Of a stretch of 64,000 bases of DNA, positions 42,890 to 51,236 are shown piece by piece. The DNA is from an uncultured Treponema sp. (lineage in GTDB: Bacteria; Spirochaetota; Spirochaetia; Treponematales; Treponemataceae). Every line of letters begins with the position of its first letter. Positions within the stretch are counted from its first letter, which is position 1. The stretch lies in NCBI GenBank assembly GCA_934718065.1, contig CAKUZR010000003.1, positions 1 through 64,000 of the forward strand. The letters run 5' to 3'. A program made the position numbers and the translations under genes. Under the pieces are notes generated by a model. It saw only the letters and a list, made by a program, of their open reading frames with translations. It ran no database searches and was not told the origin of the DNA.

Positions 42890-44170
42890 ATGCAGTCTGA
42901 AATCAAATTTATTGAAGGCGGCGTTACAGCGCCCTTGGGATTCACAGCGAACGGCGTTTTGTGCCGCATCAAGGCAAGCAGAACAACAAACGACACAGCC
43001 TTGATTTATTCTGAAAAACCTTGCAGCGCGGCCGGCGTTTTTACCCAGAACCGGGTGAAAGCTGAAAGCGTAAAGCTTTCCAAGAAAAATATTGCGAACG
43101 GAAAACTTCAGGCTGTCATTGCAAACTCCGGAAACGCAAACTGCTGCACCGGCGAGCAAGGAGCGGAAGTCGCATACAAAATGGCTTCTCTTGCCGGAAA
43201 AGCCCTGAACGTAAATCCAGATGATGTAGCCGTCTGTTCAACCGGAGTTATCGGGCAGCAGCTTCCTGTTGAAAAAATTGAAGCAAAAATCGACGAGCTT
43301 GCAAAAGGGCTTTCAAAAAAAGGCCACGAGGAAGCGCGCGTTGCAATCATGACAACCGACACAAAATATAAGGAATGCGCCGTGGAATTTGTTCTTGGCG
43401 GAAAAACCTGCCGCATGGGAACAATGTGCAAAGGCTCAGGAATGATTCATATCAACCTGGGAACAATGCTTTCGTTCATCACAACGGACGTTGCAATCAG
43501 CCCGGAAATGATAGAAAAAGCCCTCCGGGAATCAATAAAAGGAACTTACAACTGCGTTTCTGTTGACGGAGACACTTCCACAAACGACACGCTTCTTCTT
43601 CTTGCGAACGGAATGGCCGGCAACAAGGAAATAACAGAAGAAAACGAAGACTACGGAATTTTTCTTGCCGCGCTTAACAAAATGAACAAAATCATGGCGA
43701 TGAAAATTGCCGCGGACGGTGAAGGAGCAACAAGGCTTGTTCAATGCACTGTGAACGGCGCAAAAACCGTTGAAGCCGCGCGTGGACTCGCAAAGGAAGT
43801 AATTTCTTCATCGCTTGTAAAAGCCGCAATGTTCGGAAGCGACGCGAATTTCGGACGTTTTTTGTGCGCAATGGGCTACAGCGGAATTGAATTCACTCCG
43901 GAAAAAACAAGCATCTGGTTCACAAGCAAGGGAAACGCAAAACGCTATTTTGAAAACTACGAGGAATTTGATGTCCACGGAGAAAACAGCGTTCTTGTTT
44001 ACAAAGACGGAGTTCCGGAAAACTTCGACGAGGAAAAAGCGAAAAAAATAATGAGCGAGGAAGCAGTTGAAATTCTTGTTCAATGCAAGGACGGAGAATG
44101 TTCCGGCACAGCCTGGGGTTGCGACCTTACTTATGACTACGTTAAAATCAATGGTGACTACAGAACATAA
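42890..44170 (+). CDS. argJ: Glutamate N-acetyltransferase / ornithine acetyltransferase
   Basis: A 426-residue ArgJ that recycles the acetyl group in arginine synthesis. The self-cleavage site is at Thr192 in [13 protein letters not shown] (usual ATML is GTML here). Also seen are [22 protein letters not shown] and [14 protein letters not shown] 42890 follows GGAG with nine-base spacing. It is the first gene of argJ-argB-argD. Whether it also uses acetyl-CoA (bifunctional) cannot be read from sequence. Confidence 0.95.
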   Translation: MQSEIKFIEGGVTAPLGFTANGVLCRIKASRTTNDTALIYSEKPCSAAGVFTQNRVKAESVKLSKKNIANGKLQAVIANSGNANCCTGEQGAEVAYKMASLAGKALNVNPDDVAVCSTGVIGQQLPVEKIEAKIDELAKGLSKKGHEEARVAIMTTDTKYKECAVEFVLGGKTCRMGTMCKGSGMIHINLGTMLSFITTDVAISPEMIEKALRESIKGTYNCVSVDGDTSTNDTLLLLANGMAGNKEITEENEDYGIFLAALNKMNKIMAMKIAADGEGATRLVQCTVNGAKTVEAARGLAKEVISSSLVKAAMFGSDANFGRFLCAMGYSGIEFTPEKTSIWFTSKGNAKRYFENYEEFDVHGENSVLVYKDGVPENFDEEKAKKIMSEEAVEILVQCKDGECSGTAWGCDLTYDYVKINGDYRT

Positions 44171-44180
44171 AAGGGAAAAT

Positions 44181-45086
44181 ATGACAGAACTGGAAATACA
44201 AAAAGATGAAAACCGCGGCAGACTTTTAGACAACGAGCACTGGTCTGACGTTCTGATTCAGGCGATGCCTTACTTCAAGCAGTGGGTCGGCAAAACCGTT
44301 GTTGTAAAATACGGCGGAAACGCAATGCTGAACGAAGATTTGAAGCAGGCAGTCATGAAAGACATTGTTCTTTTGAACACAATCGGCGTAAAAGTCGTTC
44401 TTGTTCACGGCGGCGGCCCGGAAATCAACAAAATGCTTGACCGCGTTGGAAAAGAATCAAAATTTGTGAACGGACTGCGCTACACAGACGCGGAGACAAT
44501 GGAAATTGTTCAGATGGTTCTTACTGGAAAACTGAACAAAGATATTGTGGGCATTCTGCTTCAGGAAGGCGGAAGAGCTGTCGGACTTTCCGGCGTTGAC
44601 TCAGGGCTTCTGCGCGCAAAAAAAATCGACAAGGACGGCGCTGACCTTGGCTTTGTGGGCGAAGTGACACAGGTTAATCCTGAAATCATAAACGATTTGC
44701 TTGAAAAGGATTTTATTCCGGTAATTTCAACTGTCGCGCTTGGCGAAACCGGCGACCAGAGCCGCTACAACATCAACGCTGACACAGCCGCCGCAAAAAT
44801 CGCAGTGGCACTGAAAGCCGAAAAATTCGTTCAGCTTACAAATGTCGCAGGCGTGCTGAAAGACGTGAACGACCCGAAATCGCTGATAACCCGGATTCCA
44901 ATGCCGACCGTTCCGCAGCTTATTGAAAACGGAATTATCGCCGGCGGAATGATTCCAAAGGTTGAATGCTGCATGATTGCGCTGAAAGGCGGCGTTCCAA
45001 GAACACACATAATCGACGGCCGCGTTCCACATTCCCTTCTAATAGAAATGTTCAGCGACCGCGGCATCGGGACAATGATTTATTAA
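44181..45086 (+). CDS. argB: Acetylglutamate kinase
   Basis: A 301-residue amino-acid kinase family enzyme. Seen are VVKYGGNAM (Lys), [20 protein letters not shown], the acetylglutamate/ATP segment [13 protein letters not shown] and [11 protein letters not shown]. An N-terminal extension of ~35 residues is typical of arginine-sensitive, hexameric forms, so feedback inhibition is plausible. The start is ATG 44181 with AAGGG. The last codons (GTMIY stop) are duplicated 110 bp downstream; see findings. Confidence 0.96.
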   Translation: MTELEIQKDENRGRLLDNEHWSDVLIQAMPYFKQWVGKTVVVKYGGNAMLNEDLKQAVMKDIVLLNTIGVKVVLVHGGGPEINKMLDRVGKESKFVNGLRYTDAETMEIVQMVLTGKLNKDIVGILLQEGGRAVGLSGVDSGLLRAKKIDKDGADLGFVGEVTQVNPEIINDLLEKDFIPVISTVALGETGDQSRYNINADTAAAKIAVALKAEKFVQLTNVAGVLKDVNDPKSLITRIPMPTVPQLIENGIIAGGMIPKVECCMIALKGGVPRTHIIDGRVPHSLLIEMFSDRGIGTMIY

Positions 45087-45205
45087 GTTCAGAAGGAACT
45101 GCAAACAGGATGTTTGCGCCGCGCTAGCCTGCTTGCAGGCTGAAAATGCAAAATAGCAGGACGCTATTTTGCATTTACGGTACAATGATTTACTAAATTC
45201 AAAAA
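45069..45205. repeat. Imperfect direct repeat of the argB 3' end flanking a hairpin-rich insert
   Basis: Units 45069-45095 and 45179-45205 both encode GTMIY-stop followed by a similar tail, and the coding differences are synonymous (GGG/GGT, TAT/TAC). Between them lie two hairpins: AGCCTGC-TT-GCAGGCT (45126-45141) and a perfect 14-bp stem with arms 45144-45157 and 45163-45176. No gene lies here. Confidence 0.7.
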
Positions 45206-45216
45206 GAGGAATCTTT

Positions 45217-46380
45217 ATGGGAAATCCAAAAGTTCTAAATAACTACGGAAGTTTTGACGTTACTTTTGCAAAAGGCAAAGGCTCAACCCTCACAGATGTG
45301 AACGGGAAAAAATATATCGATTTTCTGGCTGGAATCGCAGTCAACGTTCTTGGCCACGACTACAAGCCGCTTGTAAAGGCAATTTCAAAGCAGGCAAAAA
45401 GACAAATTCACGTCTGCAACTATTTTACAAGCGACATTGGAATCAAATACGCGGACAAACTTCTTGCAGCCACAGGATTTGAAGGAGTTTATTTTGGAAA
45501 CTCCGGAGCGGAAGCCAACGAAGCGGCAATCAAGCTTGCGCGAAAATACGGCCAGCTGAACGGCGGCTCAAAAAGAAAAACAATTGTTACGCTTGACAAA
45601 TCATTCCACGGAAGAACACTTGCCACATTGACGGCAACCGGCCAGCAGAAATTTCATATCGATGCGTTTGCTCCCTACCCGGAAGGATTCAAAACGATTG
45701 AAGCAAACAACTTTGACGCGCTGAAAGACGCTTTTGACGACACAACCGCTGCGCTTTTCATGGAGCCGGTTGAATGTGAAGGCGGCGTTATTCCACTGCA
45801 GCCGGAATGGGCAAAGGCCGCGGCAAAAGCAGCCCGTGATGCCGGAGCAATTGTAATGTGCGATGAAGTCCAGACAGGAATGGGACGCTGCGGAGCGCTC
45901 ATGGCAAACACCGCGCTTGAAATCAATCCGGAAGTTGTAACTTTTGCAAAAGCGATTGCAGGCGGCGTTCCAATGAGCGCATGTCTTTACCGAGGAAAAG
46001 GAAATGTTTTCCAGGCAGGCGACCACCAGTCAACTTTTGCAGGAAATCCGCTGGCATGCGCGGCGGCAAACGTTGTGCTTGACACAATCACCGCGCCAGG
46101 ATTCTTTGAAAGCGTTTCAGAAAAAGGCGAATACATAAAAAATGCGATTTCAAGCTGGAAAATTCCGTTTGTAAAAGAAATCCGCGGAAGAGGCCTTGTA
46201 ATCGGCGTTCAAGTTGAAAAAAATCCCGCTGAAATTGAAAAAGAATGCCTTAAAAGCGGACTTCTTTTTTCAACAGCAGGAAGCGACGTTCTTCGATTCG
46301 TTCCGCCGCTGAACATTTCCTACAAAGAAATTGACGCCGGACTCGAAATCCTGAAAAAAGTGCTTGAGGAAACTAAATAG
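45217..46380 (+). CDS. argD: Acetylornithine aminotransferase
   Basis: A 387-residue class III PLP aminotransferase. Seen are YFGNSGAEANEAAIKLARKY, SFHGRTLATLTATGQ, CDEVQTGMGRCG and the Schiff-base lysine in VTFAKAIAGGVPM. DHQSTFAGNPLACAAA is the Thr-containing loop. GAGGA precedes ATG 45217; the upstream frame from 45169 is insert sequence. The TAG stop lies at the left end of repeat R2. No argC is in the window. Confidence 0.96.
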   Translation: MGNPKVLNNYGSFDVTFAKGKGSTLTDVNGKKYIDFLAGIAVNVLGHDYKPLVKAISKQAKRQIHVCNYFTSDIGIKYADKLLAATGFEGVYFGNSGAEANEAAIKLARKYGQLNGGSKRKTIVTLDKSFHGRTLATLTATGQQKFHIDAFAPYPEGFKTIEANNFDALKDAFDDTTAALFMEPVECEGGVIPLQPEWAKAAAKAARDAGAIVMCDEVQTGMGRCGALMANTALEINPEVVTFAKAIAGGVPMSACLYRGKGNVFQAGDHQSTFAGNPLACAAANVVLDTITAPGFFESVSEKGEYIKNAISSWKIPFVKEIRGRGLVIGVQVEKNPAEIEKECLKSGLLFSTAGSDVLRFVPPLNISYKEIDAGLEILKKVLEETK

Positions 46381-46582
46381 CACGAATATCGAGTTTTTTT
46401 GCAAATTATGAAAGAACGCTTCCGGCATATTTCCAGTTTGCTCGAGATGAATTTGGCTCGCGCTGCGCTTGTATTAATTCGGGTGATTCGCACTTTTAGT
46501 GATTCAATCGCCAAAAATCTTCACAAACTGTAAATCTGCCTGCGCTTTGTTTTTTTTCACAAAAAACTCGGCATTCAGGCTA
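46377..46582. repeat. Palindromic intergenic repeat, near-complete copy R2 (~206 bp)
   Basis: This copy closely matches R1: ATCGAGTTTTTTTGCAAATT, GAACGCTTCCGGCA, TTTGGCTCGCGCTGCGCTTG, CGCCAAAAATCTTCACAAAC and the right terminus ACTCGGCATTCAGGCTAT. It fills the argD-pyrophosphatase gap. Its first bases overlap the argD stop codon. Confidence 0.8.
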
Positions 46583-46606
46583 TCCACTCGAAATTAAGGA
46601 AAAACT

Positions 46607-48259
46607 ATGAAAAAGACTGTATATATTTTTGGCCACAAAAATCCGGACACAGACTGCGCGGTCGCGGCAACAGCGTACGCGCGCCTGAAACAGCTTCAGG
46701 GCTGCGACAACTACATCGCCGCGCGCGCCGGGCATTTCAATCCACAGACTGACTATGTATTTAAAAAATTCAACGTAAAATCGCCAAAATATATGCCGTC
46801 ACTCACTCCAAAAGTTGAATACTTTATGGAAAATGAAACAATGACCGTCCAGGGCGATGTTCCGGTCTGGAATGCAATCAGAAAACTTCAGCAGACACAA
46901 CTGCGCGCAATTCCGGTTGTAGACAAGGACGGAAAATACAAGGCGCTGCTTCACTATTCCGCGTTTGCCCAGAAAATTCTTACAATTTTAAATCCAGAGG
47001 CGAAAGTCAACATTTCAACAAGCATTGGAAACATCATAAAAACAATGAATGCGCAGCCGCTCGTGGTTTCAAACCAGGAGGAAATCTTCAAGTCTTCAAT
47101 TCTGGTAGGCGGCGCAAGCGACAAAGCGTTTGAGGCAATGCTGGACGAACACGCAAGCGAAAATGTTATTGTAATCACTTCTGACCGGAAAGAAATTTAT
47201 GAAGAATGCATAAGCCGCAAGGTAAAGCTTCTGATTATCACCTCGGGCTACATTCTTAGCAAGGAGCTGAAGGAAAAAGCGCAGAAAAACGGCGTGAGCG
47301 TAATAATGAGCCCTTACACAACCAGCGACACAGTCATGATGATTGCCTACTCAACTCCAGTTGAACTTATGGCGGACCCGGAAATCAAGGCCGTCCACAT
47401 AAACGACACAATCTCAAAAATCAGAATGACAATGCAGGACTCGCCGATCCGCCGCCTTCCAGTTGTGGACGAAAACAACAAGGTTATCGGAATAATTTCA
47501 GAGCACGACCTGAACAACGAGCCGAACATTGAAATAATTCTTGTTGACCACAACGAGCTTCTTCAGGCGGTGGAAGGAATCGAGCACTACAAGATTATCG
47601 AGGTAATCGACCACCACAGAATCGGCTCAATCAGCACAACGTATCCAATAACTTTTATAAACAAGCCGCTCGGCTCAACCTCAACAATAATCGCAACACT
47701 TTACCAGGAAGCAAAAATTCCAATTCCAAAGGACATAGCTTCGATTCTTCTTTGCGGAATTTTAAGCGACACATTGATTCTGCAGTCCACGACCACAACC
47801 GAAACCGACCGGCAGACAGCAGAATACCTTGCGAACATCACCGACCTTGACATCCAGGCGCTTGGAAAAGAAATTCTGACCGCCGGAAGCGGAATCAAAG
47901 GACGCACAGCCTCAGAAGTAATCCACCAGGATATGAAGGAATACCAGGAAGAAAAAGGCTCATACACAGTAAGCCAGATTGAAGTCAGCAACATCAAGGA
48001 AATTCTTGACCGCAAGGAAGATTTTATGACAGAGCTGGAATTTGAACGCCGCGGAAACAAAGCGATTTTTTCAGCCCTGCTCGTAACCGACATCACCCAG
48101 CTTTCCTCTATCCTGCTGATTGCCTCCGACCCGAAATTTGAAGCCTTTGTAACCTTCCCAAAAATGGAAGACCACACCTACTACCTGAAAGACGTGGTGA
48201 GCCGCAAAAAACAGCTGGTGCCGCTCCTTTCAGAGCAGGTGGAAAATTTTGAGAGGTAG
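46607..48259 (+). CDS. Manganese-dependent inorganic pyrophosphatase with CBS and DRTGG domains
   Basis: A 550-residue family II pyrophosphatase. The DHH part has the metal ligands GHKNPDTDCAVA and VIDHHRIGSI; the DHHA2-like C-terminus ends RKKQLVPLLSEQVE. An ~250-residue regulatory insert holds a CBS pair (MTVQGDVPVWNAIRKLQQ; IRRLPVVDENNKVIGIISEHD) around a DRTGG domain. Such enzymes are controlled by adenine nucleotides, AMP/ADP inhibiting and diadenosine polyphosphates activating in characterised members. AAGGA precedes ATG 46607. It is the last housekeeping gene before the defence island. Confidence 0.94.
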   Translation: MKKTVYIFGHKNPDTDCAVAATAYARLKQLQGCDNYIAARAGHFNPQTDYVFKKFNVKSPKYMPSLTPKVEYFMENETMTVQGDVPVWNAIRKLQQTQLRAIPVVDKDGKYKALLHYSAFAQKILTILNPEAKVNISTSIGNIIKTMNAQPLVVSNQEEIFKSSILVGGASDKAFEAMLDEHASENVIVITSDRKEIYEECISRKVKLLIITSGYILSKELKEKAQKNGVSVIMSPYTTSDTVMMIAYSTPVELMADPEIKAVHINDTISKIRMTMQDSPIRRLPVVDENNKVIGIISEHDLNNEPNIEIILVDHNELLQAVEGIEHYKIIEVIDHHRIGSISTTYPITFINKPLGSTSTIIATLYQEAKIPIPKDIASILLCGILSDTLILQSTTTTETDRQTAEYLANITDLDIQALGKEILTAGSGIKGRTASEVIHQDMKEYQEEKGSYTVSQIEVSNIKEILDRKEDFMTELEFERRGNKAIFSALLVTDITQLSSILLIASDPKFEAFVTFPKMEDHTYYLKDVVSRKKQLVPLLSEQVENFER

Positions 48260-48292
48260 AAAAAGCGGAAAACCGGCAAAACCCATAGATTT

Positions 48293-48359
48293 GTATTAAG
48301 CAGCACTTAATACATCTGTTAACTGCTACTTAACACTTGTATTAAGCAGCAGTTAATAC
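48293..48359. promoter_or_regulatory. Three palindromic operator-like sites
   Basis: Unit 1, 48293-48313, GTATTAAG-CAGCA-CTTAATAC. Unit 2, 48318-48334, GTTAA..TTAAC around CTGCTAC. Unit 3, 48339-48359, GTATTAA-GCAGCAG-TTAATAC. Centres are 21-25 bp apart, roughly two helical turns. Unit 3 exactly fills the spacer of the promoter at 48337-48365. Confidence 0.65.
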
Positions 48360-48365
48360 TATACT
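48337..48365 (+). promoter_or_regulatory. Promoter of the AAA/DUF4143 ATPase gene
   Basis: TTGTAT (48337-48342), a 17-bp spacer and TATACT (48360-48365). The ATG at 48372 is six bases past the -10, so the mRNA is predicted leaderless; there is no Shine-Dalgarno sequence. Confidence 0.6.
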
Positions 48366-48371
48366 AACCTT

Positions 48372-49622
48372 ATGGTTACAGTCGAAAATATTCTGAAGGC
48401 AAGCAACGAACAAAGAAAAAAATATCTTGAACGCAACAAAGACTGCGCAAAACGCCTTGTAGATGAAAAGTCTGTTTCTCCATTGCCGTCTTTCGCGCGG
48501 ATTATCACCGGAATAAGACGCTGCGGAAAAAGCACGGTTGTGCAGATGCTTTTTCTACAGAAAGGTGCTTTTTATCTGAATTTTGAAGACACTTCTCTTT
48601 ACGAATTTGACACGGAAGATTTTGAGCTTCTTGACGAGGCGATTGAACGTTTTTCAAAAGAAAATTCATGCAAATATCTTTGTTTTGATGAAATACAGTC
48701 GGTAAAAGGGTGGGAAATTTTTGTCCACCGAAAGATCGAGGAAAATTATCTTGTAATTGTAACCGGCTCGAACGCCTCTCTTTTAAGCTGGGAGCTTGGA
48801 ACCCGTCTTACAGGAAGGCATCTTGATTACGAAATGTTTCCTTTTTCGTTTGAAGAATACTGTATTCTAAAAAAAACGGAAACAACCGCCGAAAGTTTTT
48901 CTGGATACCTAAAACAGGGCGGATTTCCGGAAGCACTAAAAAATGAATCTGATGAAATTTTACAGAAACTCTTTGATGATATTCTTGTACGTGACATAGC
49001 AGTCCGGCATTCCATCCGGGATATACGCACATTAAAAATACTCAGCCTTTATTTAGCTTCAAACTGCGGCAATCTTGTTTCCGGCTCAAAACTTTCTGCG
49101 CAGCTCGGCATAAAAACTAATGTCACTATTCTTGAATATCTTTCTTTTTTGGAGCAGTGCTATCTTTTTTTCTTTGTGCCTAAATTCAATTATTCCGCAA
49201 AGGCACAGTCAGTCAACCCTAAAAAAGTGTACTGCATTGACACTGGAATGATTCAGAATGTGACTCTTTCTGCAAATGCAGACACAGGGCGCATGCTTGA
49301 AAACGCTGTCTTTATAGAGCTTCGCCGCCATACAAAAAATATCTGGTATTATTCGGAAGCCGCATTTGAATGCGATTTTCTATACGGCCGCGATGTTGTG
49401 CCGGAAAACGCCGTTCAGGTCTGCTACGAACTGACAAGCGAAAACCGCGAGCGCGAAGTCCGAGGTCTTGTTGAAACCTGCAAAAAATTCCCGGGAATAA
49501 AACCTCTCATTGTGACTTTTAACCAGAAAGACAAAATTTCCTGCGACGGAATGATAATAGAAACCGTTCCAGCTGTTGAATTCTTCACACAAAACAATTT
49601 ACATGGGGAACAGAAAGCATAG
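48372..49622 (+). CDS. AAA-family ATPase with DUF4143 (ATP-binding protein)
   Basis: A 416-residue AAA_14-type protein. Walker A is ITGIRRCGKSTVVQM, Walker B YLCFDEIQ, sensor ITGSNASLLS, and an arginine-rich ELGTRLTGRH follows. The C-terminal DUF4143 domain (from ~200) includes a winged-helix-like segment and a PD-(D/E)xK-like core (AAFECDFLY ... AVQVCYEL). Such proteins are abundant and sporadically distributed; a role in defence or chromosome maintenance is suspected but unproven. The promoter with three palindromes suggests tight control. Confidence 0.88.
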   Translation: MVTVENILKASNEQRKKYLERNKDCAKRLVDEKSVSPLPSFARIITGIRRCGKSTVVQMLFLQKGAFYLNFEDTSLYEFDTEDFELLDEAIERFSKENSCKYLCFDEIQSVKGWEIFVHRKIEENYLVIVTGSNASLLSWELGTRLTGRHLDYEMFPFSFEEYCILKKTETTAESFSGYLKQGGFPEALKNESDEILQKLFDDILVRDIAVRHSIRDIRTLKILSLYLASNCGNLVSGSKLSAQLGIKTNVTILEYLSFLEQCYLFFFVPKFNYSAKAQSVNPKKVYCIDTGMIQNVTLSANADTGRMLENAVFIELRRHTKNIWYYSEAAFECDFLYGRDVVPENAVQVCYELTSENREREVRGLVETCKKFPGIKPLIVTFNQKDKISCDGMIIETVPAVEFFTQNNLHGEQKA

Positions 49623-49626
49623 GTAT

Positions 49627-49662
49627 AAAAAAACAGCCCTGGAGCGAATTTCCCCAAGGCTG
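49627..49662 (-). terminator. Terminator of the HU/Ig-like gene
   Basis: On the minus strand, arms CAGCCTTGGGG and CTCCAGGGCTG (49662-49652 and 49644-49634) pair over 11 positions with G-T wobbles. Seven T residues follow (49633-49627). Confidence 0.75.
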
Positions 49663-49695
49663 CCTGCACTTTACAAGTACAGCTCAATTAAATTT

Positions 49696-50418
49696 CTACG
49701 CAGTTACAGAAAACATTGCGGAAAATATGCATTTTTCATAGCGTTCGCTGCCTGGCTTTGTTGCAAGTTTCACCTCATAAGAGCCAGCTACTATTCCAGA
49801 AGGAATATACGCTTCAACAACGCTTGTGCCGATTCTGTTATAGCTTGCAACACGAATCTCGGTTTTGTCAGATGCAACAAGGAAAATTCCCTGAGCCTCG
49901 TCATCAGCATCAAAAGAAACATTTTTTTCTTTAATTCTGAGCATTGAGCCGGAAGCAACTTCCAGAACATCACTTTCCTTGCCGTTATTCAGAATTGAAC
50001 ACATCTCTTTGATTACAGGAATCTGAACATAGTCGCTGCCCGCCTGTCTGTAGACCGCATTTTTAATCATCTCGTCCGCCGCCTCATCCTTGAATTTGAA
50101 GACTGTTGTTATGCGGTGGTTAGAGCTTCCTGCCACAAAACCATCGTTCAGCCTTGCAACAGTGCCATTTGCCTTGTTGAACATCCAGCCGAACGGAAGC
50201 TCCACTTTGTAGCCAAGATTTACAAAATGCTTAACCCTGTCATTCAGAACAGAAAGAACCGCCCGGGCATCTGCTTCTGTAATCGTTGAATTGTAGCTGA
50301 TAATTTCCTTTATAAGCTGCTCATTGTCCATAGTCTGGTCAACAACACTTCTAAAGCAATACTTGTCTTTGCCCTCACTTGTTTTGAGGGAATTCTGATA
50401 GGTATAAATCTGTACCAT
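49696..50418 (-). CDS. HU-like DNA-binding domain protein with Ig-like C-terminus
   Basis: A 240-residue protein. The N-terminal ~120 residues fit the HU/IHF-like family found in Bacteroides- and Treponema-type Bvu_2165 proteins (LIKEIISYNSTITEADARAV, KVELPFGWMF). The C-terminal ~80 residues are an Ig-like beta domain (ATKPGSERYEKCIFSAMFSVTA). AGAAGGA precedes ATG 50418. It is flanked by ATPase, XRE and restriction genes. The role is unknown; DNA architecture or mobile-element maintenance is a guess. Confidence 0.75.
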   Translation of the reverse strand: MVQIYTYQNSLKTSEGKDKYCFRSVVDQTMDNEQLIKEIISYNSTITEADARAVLSVLNDRVKHFVNLGYKVELPFGWMFNKANGTVARLNDGFVAGSSNHRITTVFKFKDEAADEMIKNAVYRQAGSDYVQIPVIKEMCSILNNGKESDVLEVASGSMLRIKEKNVSFDADDEAQGIFLVASDKTEIRVASYNRIGTSVVEAYIPSGIVAGSYEVKLATKPGSERYEKCIFSAMFSVTA

Positions 50419-50540
50419 AGTTAAAATCCTTCTTCTGCTATTTTCCTGCGGCAGAAGGCGCTCGTTTGCAATTCCGGCTTATCGGAAATCCGGCGCATTT
50501 TTTCCGCCAATATGCTTACGCTTTGACGCAAATCGGCGCA

Positions 50541-50569
50541 TTGACAAAAGAAGAAGGATAAACTATAAT
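50541..50569 (+). promoter_or_regulatory. Perfect consensus promoter with no protein gene downstream
   Basis: TTGACA (50541-50546), a 17-bp spacer and TATAAT (50564-50569), a full match to the vegetative consensus on the plus strand. It lies within a long inverted repeat (GGATAAAC 50556-50563 with GTTTATCC 50594-50601, extended by AATTCT/AGAATT). The only object downstream on this strand is the hairpin/T-run at 50616-50658. Confidence 0.65.
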
Positions 50570-50575
50570 TCTAAT

Positions 50576-50658
50576 ATTGTATTTCGAGAATTGGTTTATC
50601 CAGCTTCTTGACCAGAGCCGCTTTTAGTTTTACCAGAACTTAAGCGGCTTCATTTTTT
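50576..50658 (+). ncRNA. Candidate small RNA (~83 nt)
   Basis: This interval is predicted from the consensus promoter at 50541-50569 and an intrinsic terminator (AGCCGCTT 50616-50623, AAGCGGCT 50642-50649, then TCATTTTTT). It has no start codon with a ribosome-binding site. Its 3' part is antisense to the end of the mini-ORF at 50640-50690. The 5' end is estimated from the -10 position. No known RNA family was recognised. Confidence 0.45.
50616..50658 (+). terminator. Terminator of the candidate small RNA
   Basis: An eight-pair stem AGCCGCTT/AAGCGGCT with inner AGTT/AACT pairing, followed by TCATTTTTT. Confidence 0.6.
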
Positions 50659-50690
50659 CCGGCTGCATTCACAGCCACAAGAACCATCAT
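50640..50690 (-). CDS. Candidate 16-residue mini-ORF
   Basis: An ATG at 50690 is preceded by a perfect AAGGAGG (50704-50698) with seven-base spacing. The frame encodes MMVLVAVNAAGKNEAA and stops at 50640. It begins 30 bases after the stop of the XRE regulator on the same strand, so it could be a co-transcribed peptide. It may instead be the remnant of a longer gene. The rest of the 50419-50719 gap holds further dyads (for example TTCCG/CGGAA near 50473-50488) and a 25-codon frame, 50421-50498, ending two bases before the HU/Ig start. Confidence 0.4.
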   Translation of the reverse strand: MMVLVAVNAAGKNEAA

Positions 50691-50719
50691 AGGCCCACCT
50701 CCTTATCCTTTGTTTTTGT

Positions 50720-51097
50720 TTATTTACGATTCAAAACCGCATTAATTTCCTCAAGCTGTTCGTCGCTAAGGCCCGCAGCTTTTCCCGCAAAATTCAGCAC
50801 AACCTCTTTTGCAAGACGGTTTGCATTGATTTTTTCCATATCAATCTGCACAAGCTTTCTGTCTTCATTCAGCTCCGCCTCATGCAGCTTTTTACATTCC
50901 TCATCGCTCAAGCCGTATTTTGAGCAAATCAGTTCCGTTAAGTTCGGCGGAATATCGCGGTTTCCGCTTTCTATGGCAGAAAGATATGAAGATTTTATGC
51001 CAAGCTTATCCGCCATATTTTTAAGCATTTCCCTTTTATCAATCCTAAGATGCTTCAAGAACTCTCCGTACTCGCTAATCCGTCTTTCGTCCGCCAT
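50720..51097 (-). CDS. XRE-family transcriptional regulator
   Basis: A 125-residue helix-turn-helix protein. The HTH lies at ~15-70, with MADKLGIKSSYLSAIESGNRDIP as helix-turn-helix and start of the next helix. The C-terminal ~50 residues are helical and charged and may dimerise or bind a partner. AAGGAG lies five bases before ATG 51097. Its promoter is at 51138-51166, with a perfect TTGTTAACAA palindrome abutting the -35. It is a candidate controller of the island or of its own operon with the mini-ORF. Confidence 0.88.
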   Translation of the reverse strand: MADERRISEYGEFLKHLRIDKREMLKNMADKLGIKSSYLSAIESGNRDIPPNLTELICSKYGLSDEECKKLHEAELNEDRKLVQIDMEKINANRLAKEVVLNFAGKAAGLSDEQLEEINAVLNRK

Positions 51098-51137
51098 AAG
51101 AACTCCTTTTCCCCTCCGTTCTTATCTATCTAGGATA

Positions 51138-51177
51138 ATATTAACATATCTGCATTAAATTATCAAGTTGTTAACAA
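51138..51177 (-). promoter_or_regulatory. XRE gene promoter and adjacent palindrome
   Basis: On the minus strand TTGATA (51166-51161), a 17-bp spacer and TAATAT (51143-51138). The perfect 10-bp palindrome TTGTTAACAA (51168-51177) lies directly upstream and could be an autoregulatory operator. Confidence 0.6.
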
Positions 51178-51236
51178 TTTAATACGAACGAAACTTTTTT
51201 ATCAAGTGAAAATTTTTTAATTATGCCAGAGCTTTT

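Noticed and set aside
45087..45216. Possible arginine riboswitch or leader between argB and argD
   Set aside because: The hairpins are bounded by a duplicated argB end, which points to an insertion. No known riboswitch motif or ArgR box was recognised.
47701..48177. 158-codon minus-strand frame inside the pyrophosphatase gene
   Set aside because: It is a Ser/Arg-rich antisense shadow without start signals.
48293..48359. The three palindromes read as a CRISPR-like array
   Set aside because: Units are unequal, palindromic and separated by only 4 bases with no unique spacers, and they lie on a promoter. Operators fit better. No CRISPR array or cas gene was seen anywhere in the window.
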